A stretch of DNA of 14,023 nucleotides, taken from positions 1-14,023 of the forward strand of contig SYFN01000077.1 in NCBI GenBank assembly GCA_005800405.1, read 5' to 3'. The stretch is from Burkholderiales bacterium (GTDB taxonomy: Bacteria; Pseudomonadota; Gammaproteobacteria; Burkholderiales; Burkholderiaceae_D). The notes beneath the pieces are model-generated. The model did no database searches. It was not told where the DNA came from and saw only the letters and a list, made by a program, of their open reading frames with translations. Position 1 is the stretch's first letter; every line of letters begins with the position of its first letter. Both the position numbers and the translations under genes were made by a program. Below, piece by piece: positions 6,337 to 12,606 of the stretch.

Positions 6337-7121
6337 GAAGTGTTCTCTCGCGTTCCCGCGCTCTCCATTTCTTTGAGATAGTGTCTGGCATAGCGACTGT
6401 CGAGCCGCTGCAGCGGCAACATCATGAACAGGTCTGCGCTATGGAAATCCGGATCCCATGCCGGTTCTCCACCAATCCATGCGCCACTGCGTAAATAGCC
6501 CTTGACCAGCGGCGGTAGTGTGGCTACACGGGTGAGTGCATCGTCATGAAGAGGGAAGGGAAGTCTGGGCGTGACCCGGTATTCGGGTGGTGCGAGATGG
6601 TCGCCTGCGAGTTGCCTGTAAATACTGTTGATCGTGTTGCCGCCATCTGCCAGGCTGATACTCGCGCAGCCGATCAGGTAGTCTGCTCTTTCTCTGCGCA
6701 TGCAGGCGGCCAGACCCGCCCAGAGCATCATGATGACGCCACCGCTGCGATAGTCGGGGTGAATACAAGCACGACCCGCCTCGAGAATGCGGGGGCGCAG
6801 ATGCGCCAGACGACTCAGATCAAATTCGCTTTCGGAGTAAAAGTTGCAAGTATGTTGAAGGCCGCGTTGCCCCAGCACGCGGTAGGTGCCAACGACTTTC
6901 AGGGTATGGGTATCACGGACGATCAGATGATCACAGAACTCGTCAAACGCATCTTTCTCGAGTCCTTCGTTATTTTGCAGAGTGTCGAGACCCATGGCCT
7001 CGACAAAAACTTGGTAGCGCAGACGCTGAACTTCACGAACTTCTTCAGGGGTGCTGGCCAGGCTTAGAGAAAGCTTGGGGAAATTCGGGGTTGAATCCGC
7101 ACCGACGGTCATCAGTCGCAT
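6333..7121 (-). CDS. olsB: OlsB-type N-acyltransferase (ornithine- or related aminolipid synthesis)
   Basis: The 262-residue product belongs to the GNAT-fold hemolysin-like acyltransferase family that includes OlsB, which transfers a 3-hydroxyacyl group from acyl carrier protein to the amino group of ornithine, the first step to phosphorus-free ornithine lipid. Visible landmarks are the EVQRLRYQVFVEAMG segment (residues about 29-43), the core EAGRACIHPDYRSGGVIMMLW, IGCASISL, and the C-terminal PPLVKGYLRSGAWIGGEPAWDPDF. The related GlsB acylates glutamine, so the amino acid is not certain. OlsA, which adds the second acyl chain, is not in the window. It is the first gene of the four-gene operon; its stop overlaps the next start (ATGA). 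The leader contains GAGGAAG about 4 bases upstream of the ATG. Tandem Pho half-sites lie upstream. Confidence 0.85.
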   Translation of the reverse strand: MRLMTVGADSTPNFPKLSLSLASTPEEVREVQRLRYQVFVEAMGLDTLQNNEGLEKDAFDEFCDHLIVRDTHTLKVVGTYRVLGQRGLQHTCNFYSESEFDLSRLAHLRPRILEAGRACIHPDYRSGGVIMMLWAGLAACMRRERADYLIGCASISLADGGNTINSIYRQLAGDHLAPPEYRVTPRLPFPLHDDALTRVATLPPLVKGYLRSGAWIGGEPAWDPDFHSADLFMMLPLQRLDSRYARHYLKEMESAGTRENTS

Positions 7122-7176
7122 CGTTCTTCCTCGTTGTTGTCGTGAGAAGAGCGTAGCGACTGATTAATGCAAGACC

Positions 7177-7205
7177 ATGACCGTTAGATTGCAGTTCGAT
7201 GACAA
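7177..7205 (-). promoter_or_regulatory. Tandem Pho half-sites before the olsB-like operon
   Basis: On the minus strand TTGTCAT (7205-7199), CTGCAAT (7194-7188) and CGGTCAT (7183-7177) recur at exact 11-base spacing, each resembling the PhoB half-site CTGTCAT. A candidate extended -10, TGC plus ATTAAT (ATTAAT at 7168-7163), lies 8 bases after the last half-site. Individual sites are imperfect; the regular spacing is the main evidence. The first half-site begins 84 bases upstream of the operon's ATG. Confidence 0.6.
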
Positions 7206-7214
7206 ACGACATCG

Positions 7215-8171
7215 CTAAACGACATCAGCACCGATGAGTCCGCCATCTTTGCGAGCGATGACGAGCGTGGCAGATCGAGGCCGTGCCTTGCCACCTTCGG
7301 GCCAGTGACTCAGATAACTCGCTGGATCAGCGATATTGAAATCTTTGCCGTTGGTGGTTTCGCCGGGATGCTGGATGTTGACGAACAGTGCGCGTCCGTC
7401 AGGTGACTCGGTCAGGCCGGTGATTTCGCAATCGACAGGTCCCACCAGAAAGCGACGGAGCGAGGACGCCTCCGCCGATTTGCCCATATGCGTCGTCATG
7501 AGACGTTCTTGGTCTTCTTCGCGATTGACGATGGTGCGTGCACCACCGTCACCTACCTTGCCAGGTATCGAGGCCAGCAGCATGCAGTTACTCGCATCGC
7601 GATACGCATGATCATCGGTCTCTATCCAGAGCAAACCACTGCGCGCAAACCATAGACCATCCGGGCTGGAGAAGTCATTGTCGGCGGTCAGTCCGGACAA
7701 ATTGATATGTTGGGGATCTGCGCTCGAGCGCGCGGCAAACAGAAATACATCCCACTGAAATTTTGTCGCGCCTACCCGACCATCCTGCTCGGCCCAGCGA
7801 ATGACGTGACCATTGACGTTACCCTTGCCATTACCTTTACCTTTAGTCTTGCCGGAGTCGCCCGCATGCGTGTCTTTGTAGACGCGTGGATTGGCTGCAT
7901 CGATTTGATCGAGCGTGCGCGAGGGATTGTAGGTCAGGGTCATGTAGACCTCCCCATTGCGCGGATTGACAGCGCCCCACTCAGGCCGGTCCATGCGGGT
8001 AACGCCGGCTGCATCGGCGGCCAAACGGGCATGAATCAGCACGTCGGCCTGATCGCTGAACGCATAGTGGGCGTAATCAGCGTCGATGCTGTTCAGGCCG
8101 AATTTCAGCTCCAGCCAGTCACCTGTACCGTCGGCATTGAAACGTGCCGCGTAGAGTTTGCCTTCATTGAG
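7215..8171 (-). pseudogene. phoX: C-terminal half of PhoX alkaline phosphatase, cut off by an in-frame TAG
   Basis: The reading frame continues directly past the TAG with LNEGKLYAARFNADGTGDW, then YAFSDQADVLIHARLAADA, TRMDRPEWGAVNP, MTLTYNPSR, SSPDGLWF, LWIETDD, CEITGLTESPDG, NIQHPGE and a final segment ending GLIGADVV. These match the second half of PhoX-type (DUF839) phosphatases without any frameshift, so the only lesion is the stop. An internal GTG at 8042 could restart translation, but no strong ribosome binding site precedes it, and the fragment would lack the Tat signal. The stop ends 93 bases before the olsB-like gene with no terminator between, so read-through transcription into the lipid operon is possible. 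Confidence 0.85.
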
Positions 8172-9413
8172 CTATTTATCGCCAGCAGCGAGCCCGCGCT
8201 TGGCATCACTGGGATCCCACACGGCGGTGGAGACGTATTTGTAGATGTACTCGTTGCGCGCATCGCAGCCCATGTACCAGACTAGAGGCTGCCCAGGGAT
8301 CACGGGACCGGGCCATGCACCCTCATGCGCAAAACGACCCAATGCCGTTCGTTTTTTGGGGCTGGTCGTAGGTGAAAAAGGATCAATTTCAACGACCCAC
8401 CCAAAGGTATTGGCGACATTGCGGTAATCATCACTGCCATTATTGGAGGTACCAGTGACAGCAGCATGCCAGCGACCGAAACGATGGTCTGCTGTATCGG
8501 GTTGCACGCTTGCCCACAAATGCTTGCCTTTGCCTTCGATGCCATAACGACGCAGCGCAGCCAGTTCTTTGGCGCTGCGTTTGGCGTTATCGGATTCATC
8601 ACGCTTGAAAAATCCCGCCCAGTTTTCTTCGCAGGTAAGATAGGTTCCCCAGGGCGTGTAACCGTTCGCGCAATTGGCGATTGTGCCCCGGGTGCGGGTG
8701 CCCGTGATGGAGTACTTCGTGATCAGTTGCGGACTGCGCGCTGCCGGACCGGTCAGCTCCATGTCGGTCAAAGGTGTGATGCGGCGATTCAGTGGTGAAT
8801 CCTGGTGTGTGACGTAACTACCCTGATGCCGGCGCACTTCGACAATCGATACGCCATGGGCCAGCATTTCTTTCATGACCTCGTCTTCCGATATTCGCTT
8901 GCCATCAGCAACCGTTTCGCCCTTCGGGTGCAGAAACGCAGCGGTCACCGCTTCATGATTATTGCACAGGAGACCACGTTCTGAGCGCTGCGCATCCCAG
9001 CGCGCAGATTGGCCCATGCCGAAGAAGTGCATGCCATCATGATGATCACCAGCACGCCGGGTAAAGCTGCTGGCCTCGTCACTGCCATCGTTGGCATAAG
9101 CTGCTACATCGGATGCCAAAGGATCACCTGTCGCCACCAACACGTGCCATTGATAGCCGTTGGCAATCGCGACCTGGTCGTCAATACTTTTGGGTATCGC
9201 CTGGAAATTCAGTTTGAGTCGGCGTGCAGTGGACTGCGCATCACCGCTGGCTGACAGACTCAGGCTGCCACCCAAATAAGTCATCGTAGCCGTTGCCAGG
9301 CTGCCCTTGAGAAGAGTGCGGCGGGACAGGCGCATGCTCAGCACGCTGTCGAAGTCGGATGATCCCGCAATATCGTCCGTAGCGGGTCCAGTAGTAGACG
9401 AAAGATCACGCAC
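8172..9413 (-). CDS. phoX: PhoX-type alkaline phosphatase, N-terminal part ending at an in-frame TAG
   Basis: PhoX is a calcium/iron-dependent phosphomonoesterase exported folded through the Tat pathway; it releases phosphate from organic esters in the periplasm or outside. This part (413 residues) has a Tat signal, SRRTLLKG at residues 30-37 followed by a hydrophobic run, then family segments CNNHEAVTAAF, YLTCEENWAGFF, GRFAHEGAWPGP and GCDARNEYIYKYVS. It ends at TAG (8172-8174), about 57% through the full frame, where relatives appear to have a sense codon (Tyr is plausible). The GTG start is supported by a strong GGAGG at 9420-9424, 6 bases upstream; an ATG just before the twin-arginine motif is the alternative. 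A product stopping here would lack much of the beta-propeller and is unlikely to be active. Strong Pho half-sites lie upstream. Confidence 0.88.
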   Translation of the reverse strand: MRDLSSTTGPATDDIAGSSDFDSVLSMRLSRRTLLKGSLATATMTYLGGSLSLSASGDAQSTARRLKLNFQAIPKSIDDQVAIANGYQWHVLVATGDPLASDVAAYANDGSDEASSFTRRAGDHHDGMHFFGMGQSARWDAQRSERGLLCNNHEAVTAAFLHPKGETVADGKRISEDEVMKEMLAHGVSIVEVRRHQGSYVTHQDSPLNRRITPLTDMELTGPAARSPQLITKYSITGTRTRGTIANCANGYTPWGTYLTCEENWAGFFKRDESDNAKRSAKELAALRRYGIEGKGKHLWASVQPDTADHRFGRWHAAVTGTSNNGSDDYRNVANTFGWVVEIDPFSPTTSPKKRTALGRFAHEGAWPGPVIPGQPLVWYMGCDARNEYIYKYVSTAVWDPSDAKRGLAAGDK

Positions 9414-9474
9414 TTGATACCTCCGGAAAAAATGCCATCTGTCGACGATTGGATCACAAATCTGTGAATTCCAG

Positions 9475-9503
9475 ATGACAAGCCTATGTCAGGCGCTTGT
9501 CAC
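9475..9503 (-). promoter_or_regulatory. Pho half-site array before phoX
   Basis: On the minus strand GTGACAA (9503-9497), CTGACAT (9492-9486) and TTGTCAT (9481-9475) follow each other at 11-base steps. The last two form an 18-base Pho box, CTGACATAGGCTTGTCAT, with about 13 of 18 matches. The hexamer 10 bases on, CAGATT, is a poor -10. On the plus strand the same stretch also contains ATGTCAG and TTGTCAC 11 bases apart, so it could serve the plus-strand gene at 9618 too. Confidence 0.65.
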
Positions 9504-9617
9504 CCTCATTAAATATTTGCCCGATAAACTCCCCGACGTACAACTTGGGTGCCTCCGGATCGGCGCAGCGCTTACCTGAGAGGGAGCGTACTGACTTCAA
9601 CAGCGAGCATTTTGCCT

Positions 9618-10031
9618 ATGGATGCCAGAGATATTTTTACGGATCAGCCACAGCGCCAGCCTTTGGCTCACGCCGATTGGCTGTCACCGTATCTCGCCGA
9701 GTGCGAAGCCTTATGGCAGCGCGGAGGATTGCCACAGCATACGGTGCTGCTGCTGGTGGCTGGATCGGACTATGCGGGTAATCTGGTGCTGTCACAACTC
9801 AGATCGCAACATGCTTTATCCATCCTATCGATTGATCGTCATGTGACGCTGGCCCATGCTACTCGCACTGATGTACAAGCAAGTATCGATTTCATCTACG
9901 ATTCTCTGAGTCTGGAGTTTACGCCCCCCGAGCTTCAGCCGCTTGCAACAACAGCGCATGCGCTACTGGTTTTTTCTGACACTGAGGTATTTTTACTGGA
10001 TGGTGGCCAGAACTTTCCTGTGTTTTTGTAA
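9618..10031 (+). CDS. Unrecognised 137-residue protein
   Basis: The product begins MDARDIFTDQPQRQPLAHADW and ends LLDGGQNFPVFL. I recognise no family. It has no signal peptide and no long membrane segment; TVLLLVAGSDYAGNLVLSQL (about residues 43-62) and TAHALLVFSDTEVFLLDGG look like alternating buried beta strands and helices of a small cytoplasmic globular domain. The ATG at 9618 was chosen because residues before it (frame open from a GTG at 9549) look non-coding; no clear ribosome binding site is seen for either. It starts 204 bases from the divergent phoX and its stop (TAA) directly abuts the GTG of the DUF3047 gene, so the two are probably one transcription unit. Coding is supported by this arrangement and by a clean open frame, not by homology. 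Confidence 0.6.
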   Translation: MDARDIFTDQPQRQPLAHADWLSPYLAECEALWQRGGLPQHTVLLLVAGSDYAGNLVLSQLRSQHALSILSIDRHVTLAHATRTDVQASIDFIYDSLSLEFTPPELQPLATTAHALLVFSDTEVFLLDGGQNFPVFL

Positions 10032-10811
10032 GTGAACAATAGAGACGGTATCGTGCGTTCGATGTTCTTTGCCAGTCTACACAACTGTGCATCTGCACTG
10101 CTACTGTGTTTTCCGGTAGTGACGATGGCGGGAGCGCCTGAGGTCAGCATAGGTCGCTTCGATACCGATCTGGTCGGTTTACCGCCTTCATGGCAAGTTA
10201 TTCAGTTGGAAAAGAACGTACACCGGACGCAGTACCGTCCTTTGTACTGGGATGGCGTGCATGCGATTGAGTCACAGGCCAACCGCAGTATGACCCTGCT
10301 GGGTCGGAAAGTAGATGTGGACCTCACAGCGACGCCTGTTCTGTGTTGGCGCTGGCGCGTCGAGGATATCTTGAAAAAAGCGGATATGAAACGCCGTCAG
10401 GGTGAAGACTATGCAGCACGTGTCTACGTTGCGTTCGCTTTACCTTCAGAGGCGCTGAGTTTTGCAGACAAGGCTGTGCTGTCCTTGGCTCGTGCGCTTT
10501 TTGGTGATCGTGTTCCAGATGCAGCGATCAATTATGTGTGGGATAACCGCCACGCAGTCGATACCCGCCTGCCAAACGCCTATACCGATCGTGCGCAGAT
10601 GATTGTGCGTCGGACGGGTAGCAACGACCTTGGCCGCTGGGTCACCGAGCGTGTCGATGTCAGAGACGATGTGACGCGCACTTTTGGCAGTGACAAGGCG
10701 AAGCCTATCCTGGTGGCGATTGCTTCTGATACCGACAACACGGGCGAGAAAGTCCGTGCAGGATTTGCAGATCTACATTTCGTTGGAAAGAACGACGCCT
10801 GCAATTTTTGA
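10032..10811 (+). CDS. Exported DUF3047 protein
   Basis: The 259-residue product has an N-terminal hydrophobic export signal (about residues 16-33, likely cleavage after MAGA) and then a DUF3047 domain. Family landmarks are the paired-strand CWRWRV, DYAARVYVAF, NYVWDN, a repeated positively charged strand around QMIVRR, GRWVTERVDVRDD, and AIASDTDNTGEKVRAGFADLHF at the C-terminus. The domain resembles beta-sandwich carbohydrate-binding folds and is predicted periplasmic; its function is unknown. The GTG at 10032 immediately follows the upstream stop; GTG at 10053 and ATG at 10062 are in-frame alternatives, the latter giving a more ordinary signal peptide. It is convergent with ppx. The 69-base gap between them holds only a 6-base dyad (TGAAAC at 10809, GTTTCA at 10825), with no clear terminator. 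Confidence 0.85.
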   Translation: MNNRDGIVRSMFFASLHNCASALLLCFPVVTMAGAPEVSIGRFDTDLVGLPPSWQVIQLEKNVHRTQYRPLYWDGVHAIESQANRSMTLLGRKVDVDLTATPVLCWRWRVEDILKKADMKRRQGEDYAARVYVAFALPSEALSFADKAVLSLARALFGDRVPDAAINYVWDNRHAVDTRLPNAYTDRAQMIVRRTGSNDLGRWVTERVDVRDDVTRTFGSDKAKPILVAIASDTDNTGEKVRAGFADLHFVGKNDACNF

Positions 10812-10880
10812 AACTCAGTGGTGGGTTTCAGTGGAGTGGGTAATGACGCATGGGTGATGCAATAAGTCACTACGCTCAGC

Positions 10881-12338
10881 TCATACCAACGGCCGTACCA
10901 GAAAATCAATACCGATTTCCTCCCAATTGGCTTGCTCTTTGCCCAGCCAGCATGCCAGCGTTGGGTGAGTGGAGAGGGTGCCCTTGGGGAGTTCGAGATC
11001 AATACGCTGACGCATTCGCAATTTAATGTCTTCTTCAGCGGGATTGATTCGCGCGTGCATGAAGATGATACCTAGTCTCAGTGCAAGAATCGCCTTGGCC
11101 AGATTGGGGTCGGCAATTGTGTAGCTGACTTTGCGCAGATTACCTTTTTGGGCCAGCACGAGTGAACTCAACACTTGCTGCTCATGCTGGGTAAATCCAG
11201 GCAGGTCCGCATGCAGGGCGAGGTAAGCGCCGTGTTTGTGGAAACCTGTGTGGGACACCATCATACCCACCTCGTGAATTTGCCCAGCCCAACTGACCAT
11301 GCGCGTGAGCTCTTCGTCTTCGGGATTGAGCTGCGCATACAGCGCTCGTGCGTTGGACTTCGCCGCCGCGGCTCGTTGTTCATCCACGCTGTATCGCCGC
11401 AGGAGTCGTTTGATGGATTCACGGCGTCTGTCCTTGCTGCGGGACCTGAGATGCAGGTCCCATAAAACCCCCATACGCAAGCCCGCCTCAATGGGCCACA
11501 ATTGTTTGAGACCGAGTTCTTCCGATAAACCGATCAGCACCGGCAAGCCACCCAGAACCACGCTGATGCGCTCGGGCTTGATGCCGACCAGATCTATGTT
11601 GTCCTGGCGTCCGCAGGCAATCAACCAGTCCTTGAGCGCGCGCATGTTTTTCACCGACAGGGTGTAATCCCCGATAGCGTTTTTCTCGATCACATCCGCA
11701 ATCGTCCGCATGGTGCCGGAGGAGCCATAGGCGACATTCCAGAGCCGGGGATGGAAGGGCTTCATTCCATCTTCAAAAAAGCTTCTGGCCTTGAGAATCG
11801 CTGACTCGAAGGCCTGCTCAGTGATTTTTTGCCCACCAAAAAAACGCGAAGCGGTGGAGACCGTGCCAACCCCGAACGATTCGACTTCTTCGATTTCGCT
11901 CCCCTGGCCCAAAACCAGCTCGGTTGAGCCGCCGCCGATATCGATTACCAGCCGCCGCTCGGATGCATCATCCAGCACGCAGGCCACGCCCATGTAAATC
12001 AGGCGACCTTCTTCCTCGCCAGAGATGACATCGATCGGGTAGCCGATGGCTCTCTCGGCGATCTGCAGGAAGGTGCGGGCGTTGCGGGCGATGCGCACGG
12101 TATTTGTTGCCACCACGCGCACCCGGGTCAGCGGTGTGGCCTGCAGGATTTCGGAAAAGCGGGACAGGCAGGCTACCGCGGATTGCATCGCCGACACCGT
12201 CAGATTGCCCCGTTCATCCAGCCCCGCCCCCAGTCGGACTGGCTCCCTTGCGCTATTGACGATACGGATTTGCTCACCGTCAAAGGTGCCGATGTGGAGT
12301 CTGAAGCTGTTCGACCCAAGGTCGATCGCAGCCAGCAT
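10881..12338 (-). CDS. ppx: Exopolyphosphatase (Ppx/GppA family)
   Basis: Exopolyphosphatase removes terminal phosphates from polyphosphate; relatives can also hydrolyse pppGpp. The 485-residue product shows the ASKHA actin-like fold: phosphate-binding loop AAIDLGSNSFRLHIG near the N-terminus, the acidic ISGEEEGRLIY segment with the catalytic Glu (about 105-115), the second phosphate loop DIGGGSTEL (133-141), and GSSGTMRTIADV. A helical C-terminal HD-like region follows, with HEVGMMVSHTGFHKHGAYL. Length matches the two-domain PPX type. The ATG at 12338 gives the usual MLAAIDLGSN start; an upstream in-frame TTG at 12347 is possible. GGAAG lies only 2 bases before the ATG, with a G-rich run further up. 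It has its own Pho box and is divergent from the porin. Confidence 0.93.
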   Translation of the reverse strand: MLAAIDLGSNSFRLHIGTFDGEQIRIVNSAREPVRLGAGLDERGNLTVSAMQSAVACLSRFSEILQATPLTRVRVVATNTVRIARNARTFLQIAERAIGYPIDVISGEEEGRLIYMGVACVLDDASERRLVIDIGGGSTELVLGQGSEIEEVESFGVGTVSTASRFFGGQKITEQAFESAILKARSFFEDGMKPFHPRLWNVAYGSSGTMRTIADVIEKNAIGDYTLSVKNMRALKDWLIACGRQDNIDLVGIKPERISVVLGGLPVLIGLSEELGLKQLWPIEAGLRMGVLWDLHLRSRSKDRRRESIKRLLRRYSVDEQRAAAAKSNARALYAQLNPEDEELTRMVSWAGQIHEVGMMVSHTGFHKHGAYLALHADLPGFTQHEQQVLSSLVLAQKGNLRKVSYTIADPNLAKAILALRLGIIFMHARINPAEEDIKLRMRQRIDLELPKGTLSTHPTLACWLGKEQANWEEIGIDFLVRPLV

Positions 12339-12392
12339 ATCTTCCAATCCCCCTGGTTAATTTTGCAAAACCTGTGAACGTAAATCCTGAAT

Positions 12393-12410
12393 ATGACCCC
12401 TTGATGACAA
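12393..12410 (-). promoter_or_regulatory. Pho box of ppx
   Basis: TTGTCATCAAGGGGTCAT on the minus strand, about 13 of 18 matches, with half-sites TTGTCAT and GGGTCAT 11 bases apart. The hexamer exactly 10 bases on (TACGTT, 12382-12377) is a weak -10. The site ends 54 bases upstream of the ppx ATG and overlaps the left arm of the hairpin at 12397-12426. Confidence 0.65.
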
Positions 12411-12430
12411 ATGTCGCATCAAGGGGTTTT
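12397..12430 (+). terminator. Terminator-like hairpin with T tract between ppx and the porin gene
   Basis: CCCCTTGATG and CATCAAGGGG form a perfect 10-base stem around a 10-base loop, followed at once by TTTT on the plus strand. It has intrinsic-terminator form for plus-strand transcription, yet no plus-strand gene ends here; ppx begins just to its left on the other strand. Confidence 0.55.
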
Positions 12431-12490
12431 ATCGTCAGCGCTAATGTTGTTTTTTAGCACAGGGATGATTATCGGTCAGTTTGTACTTTC

Positions 12491-12508
12491 CTGTCATCAA
12501 GTTGAAAA
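12491..12508 (+). promoter_or_regulatory. Candidate Pho box of the porin gene
   Basis: CTGTCATCAAGTTGAAAA: the first half-site is a perfect CTGTCAT, the second (TTGAAAA) is poor. Support comes from the AATAAT hexamer at 12519-12524, which is 5 of 6 to TATAAT and exactly 10 bases after the box, the same geometry as at pstS and ppk. No other feature is seen in 12431-12606 apart from the porin ribosome binding site GGAGA at 12596-12600. Confidence 0.55.
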
Positions 12509-12606
12509 AATCGCTGGGAATAATCGCGGTTAGTAATTGAAGTCAGTGGCGCGGTCTGGCTGCGTCTGATGCTTGATTGCGTTTGTCTAATTAATGGAGA
12601 ACTCGA

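Noticed and set aside
5683..6381. Open frame of 232 codons on the plus strand opposite the phosphoesterase gene
   Set aside because: Fully antisense to a gene with all dimetal motifs; no ribosome binding site or recognisable protein.
7204..7226. Direct repeat AAACGACATC twice at 13-base spacing
   Set aside because: Only two copies, spanning the end of phoX; probably chance or slippage, too short for a repeat array or CRISPR.
7707..8285. Plus-strand open frame of 192 codons across the phoX stop
   Set aside because: The minus strand reads as PhoX on both sides of the TAG, so the plus-strand frame is incidental.
10809..10880. Intrinsic terminator between DUF3047 and ppx
   Set aside because: Only a 6-base dyad overlapping the stop codon, with no T tract on either strand.
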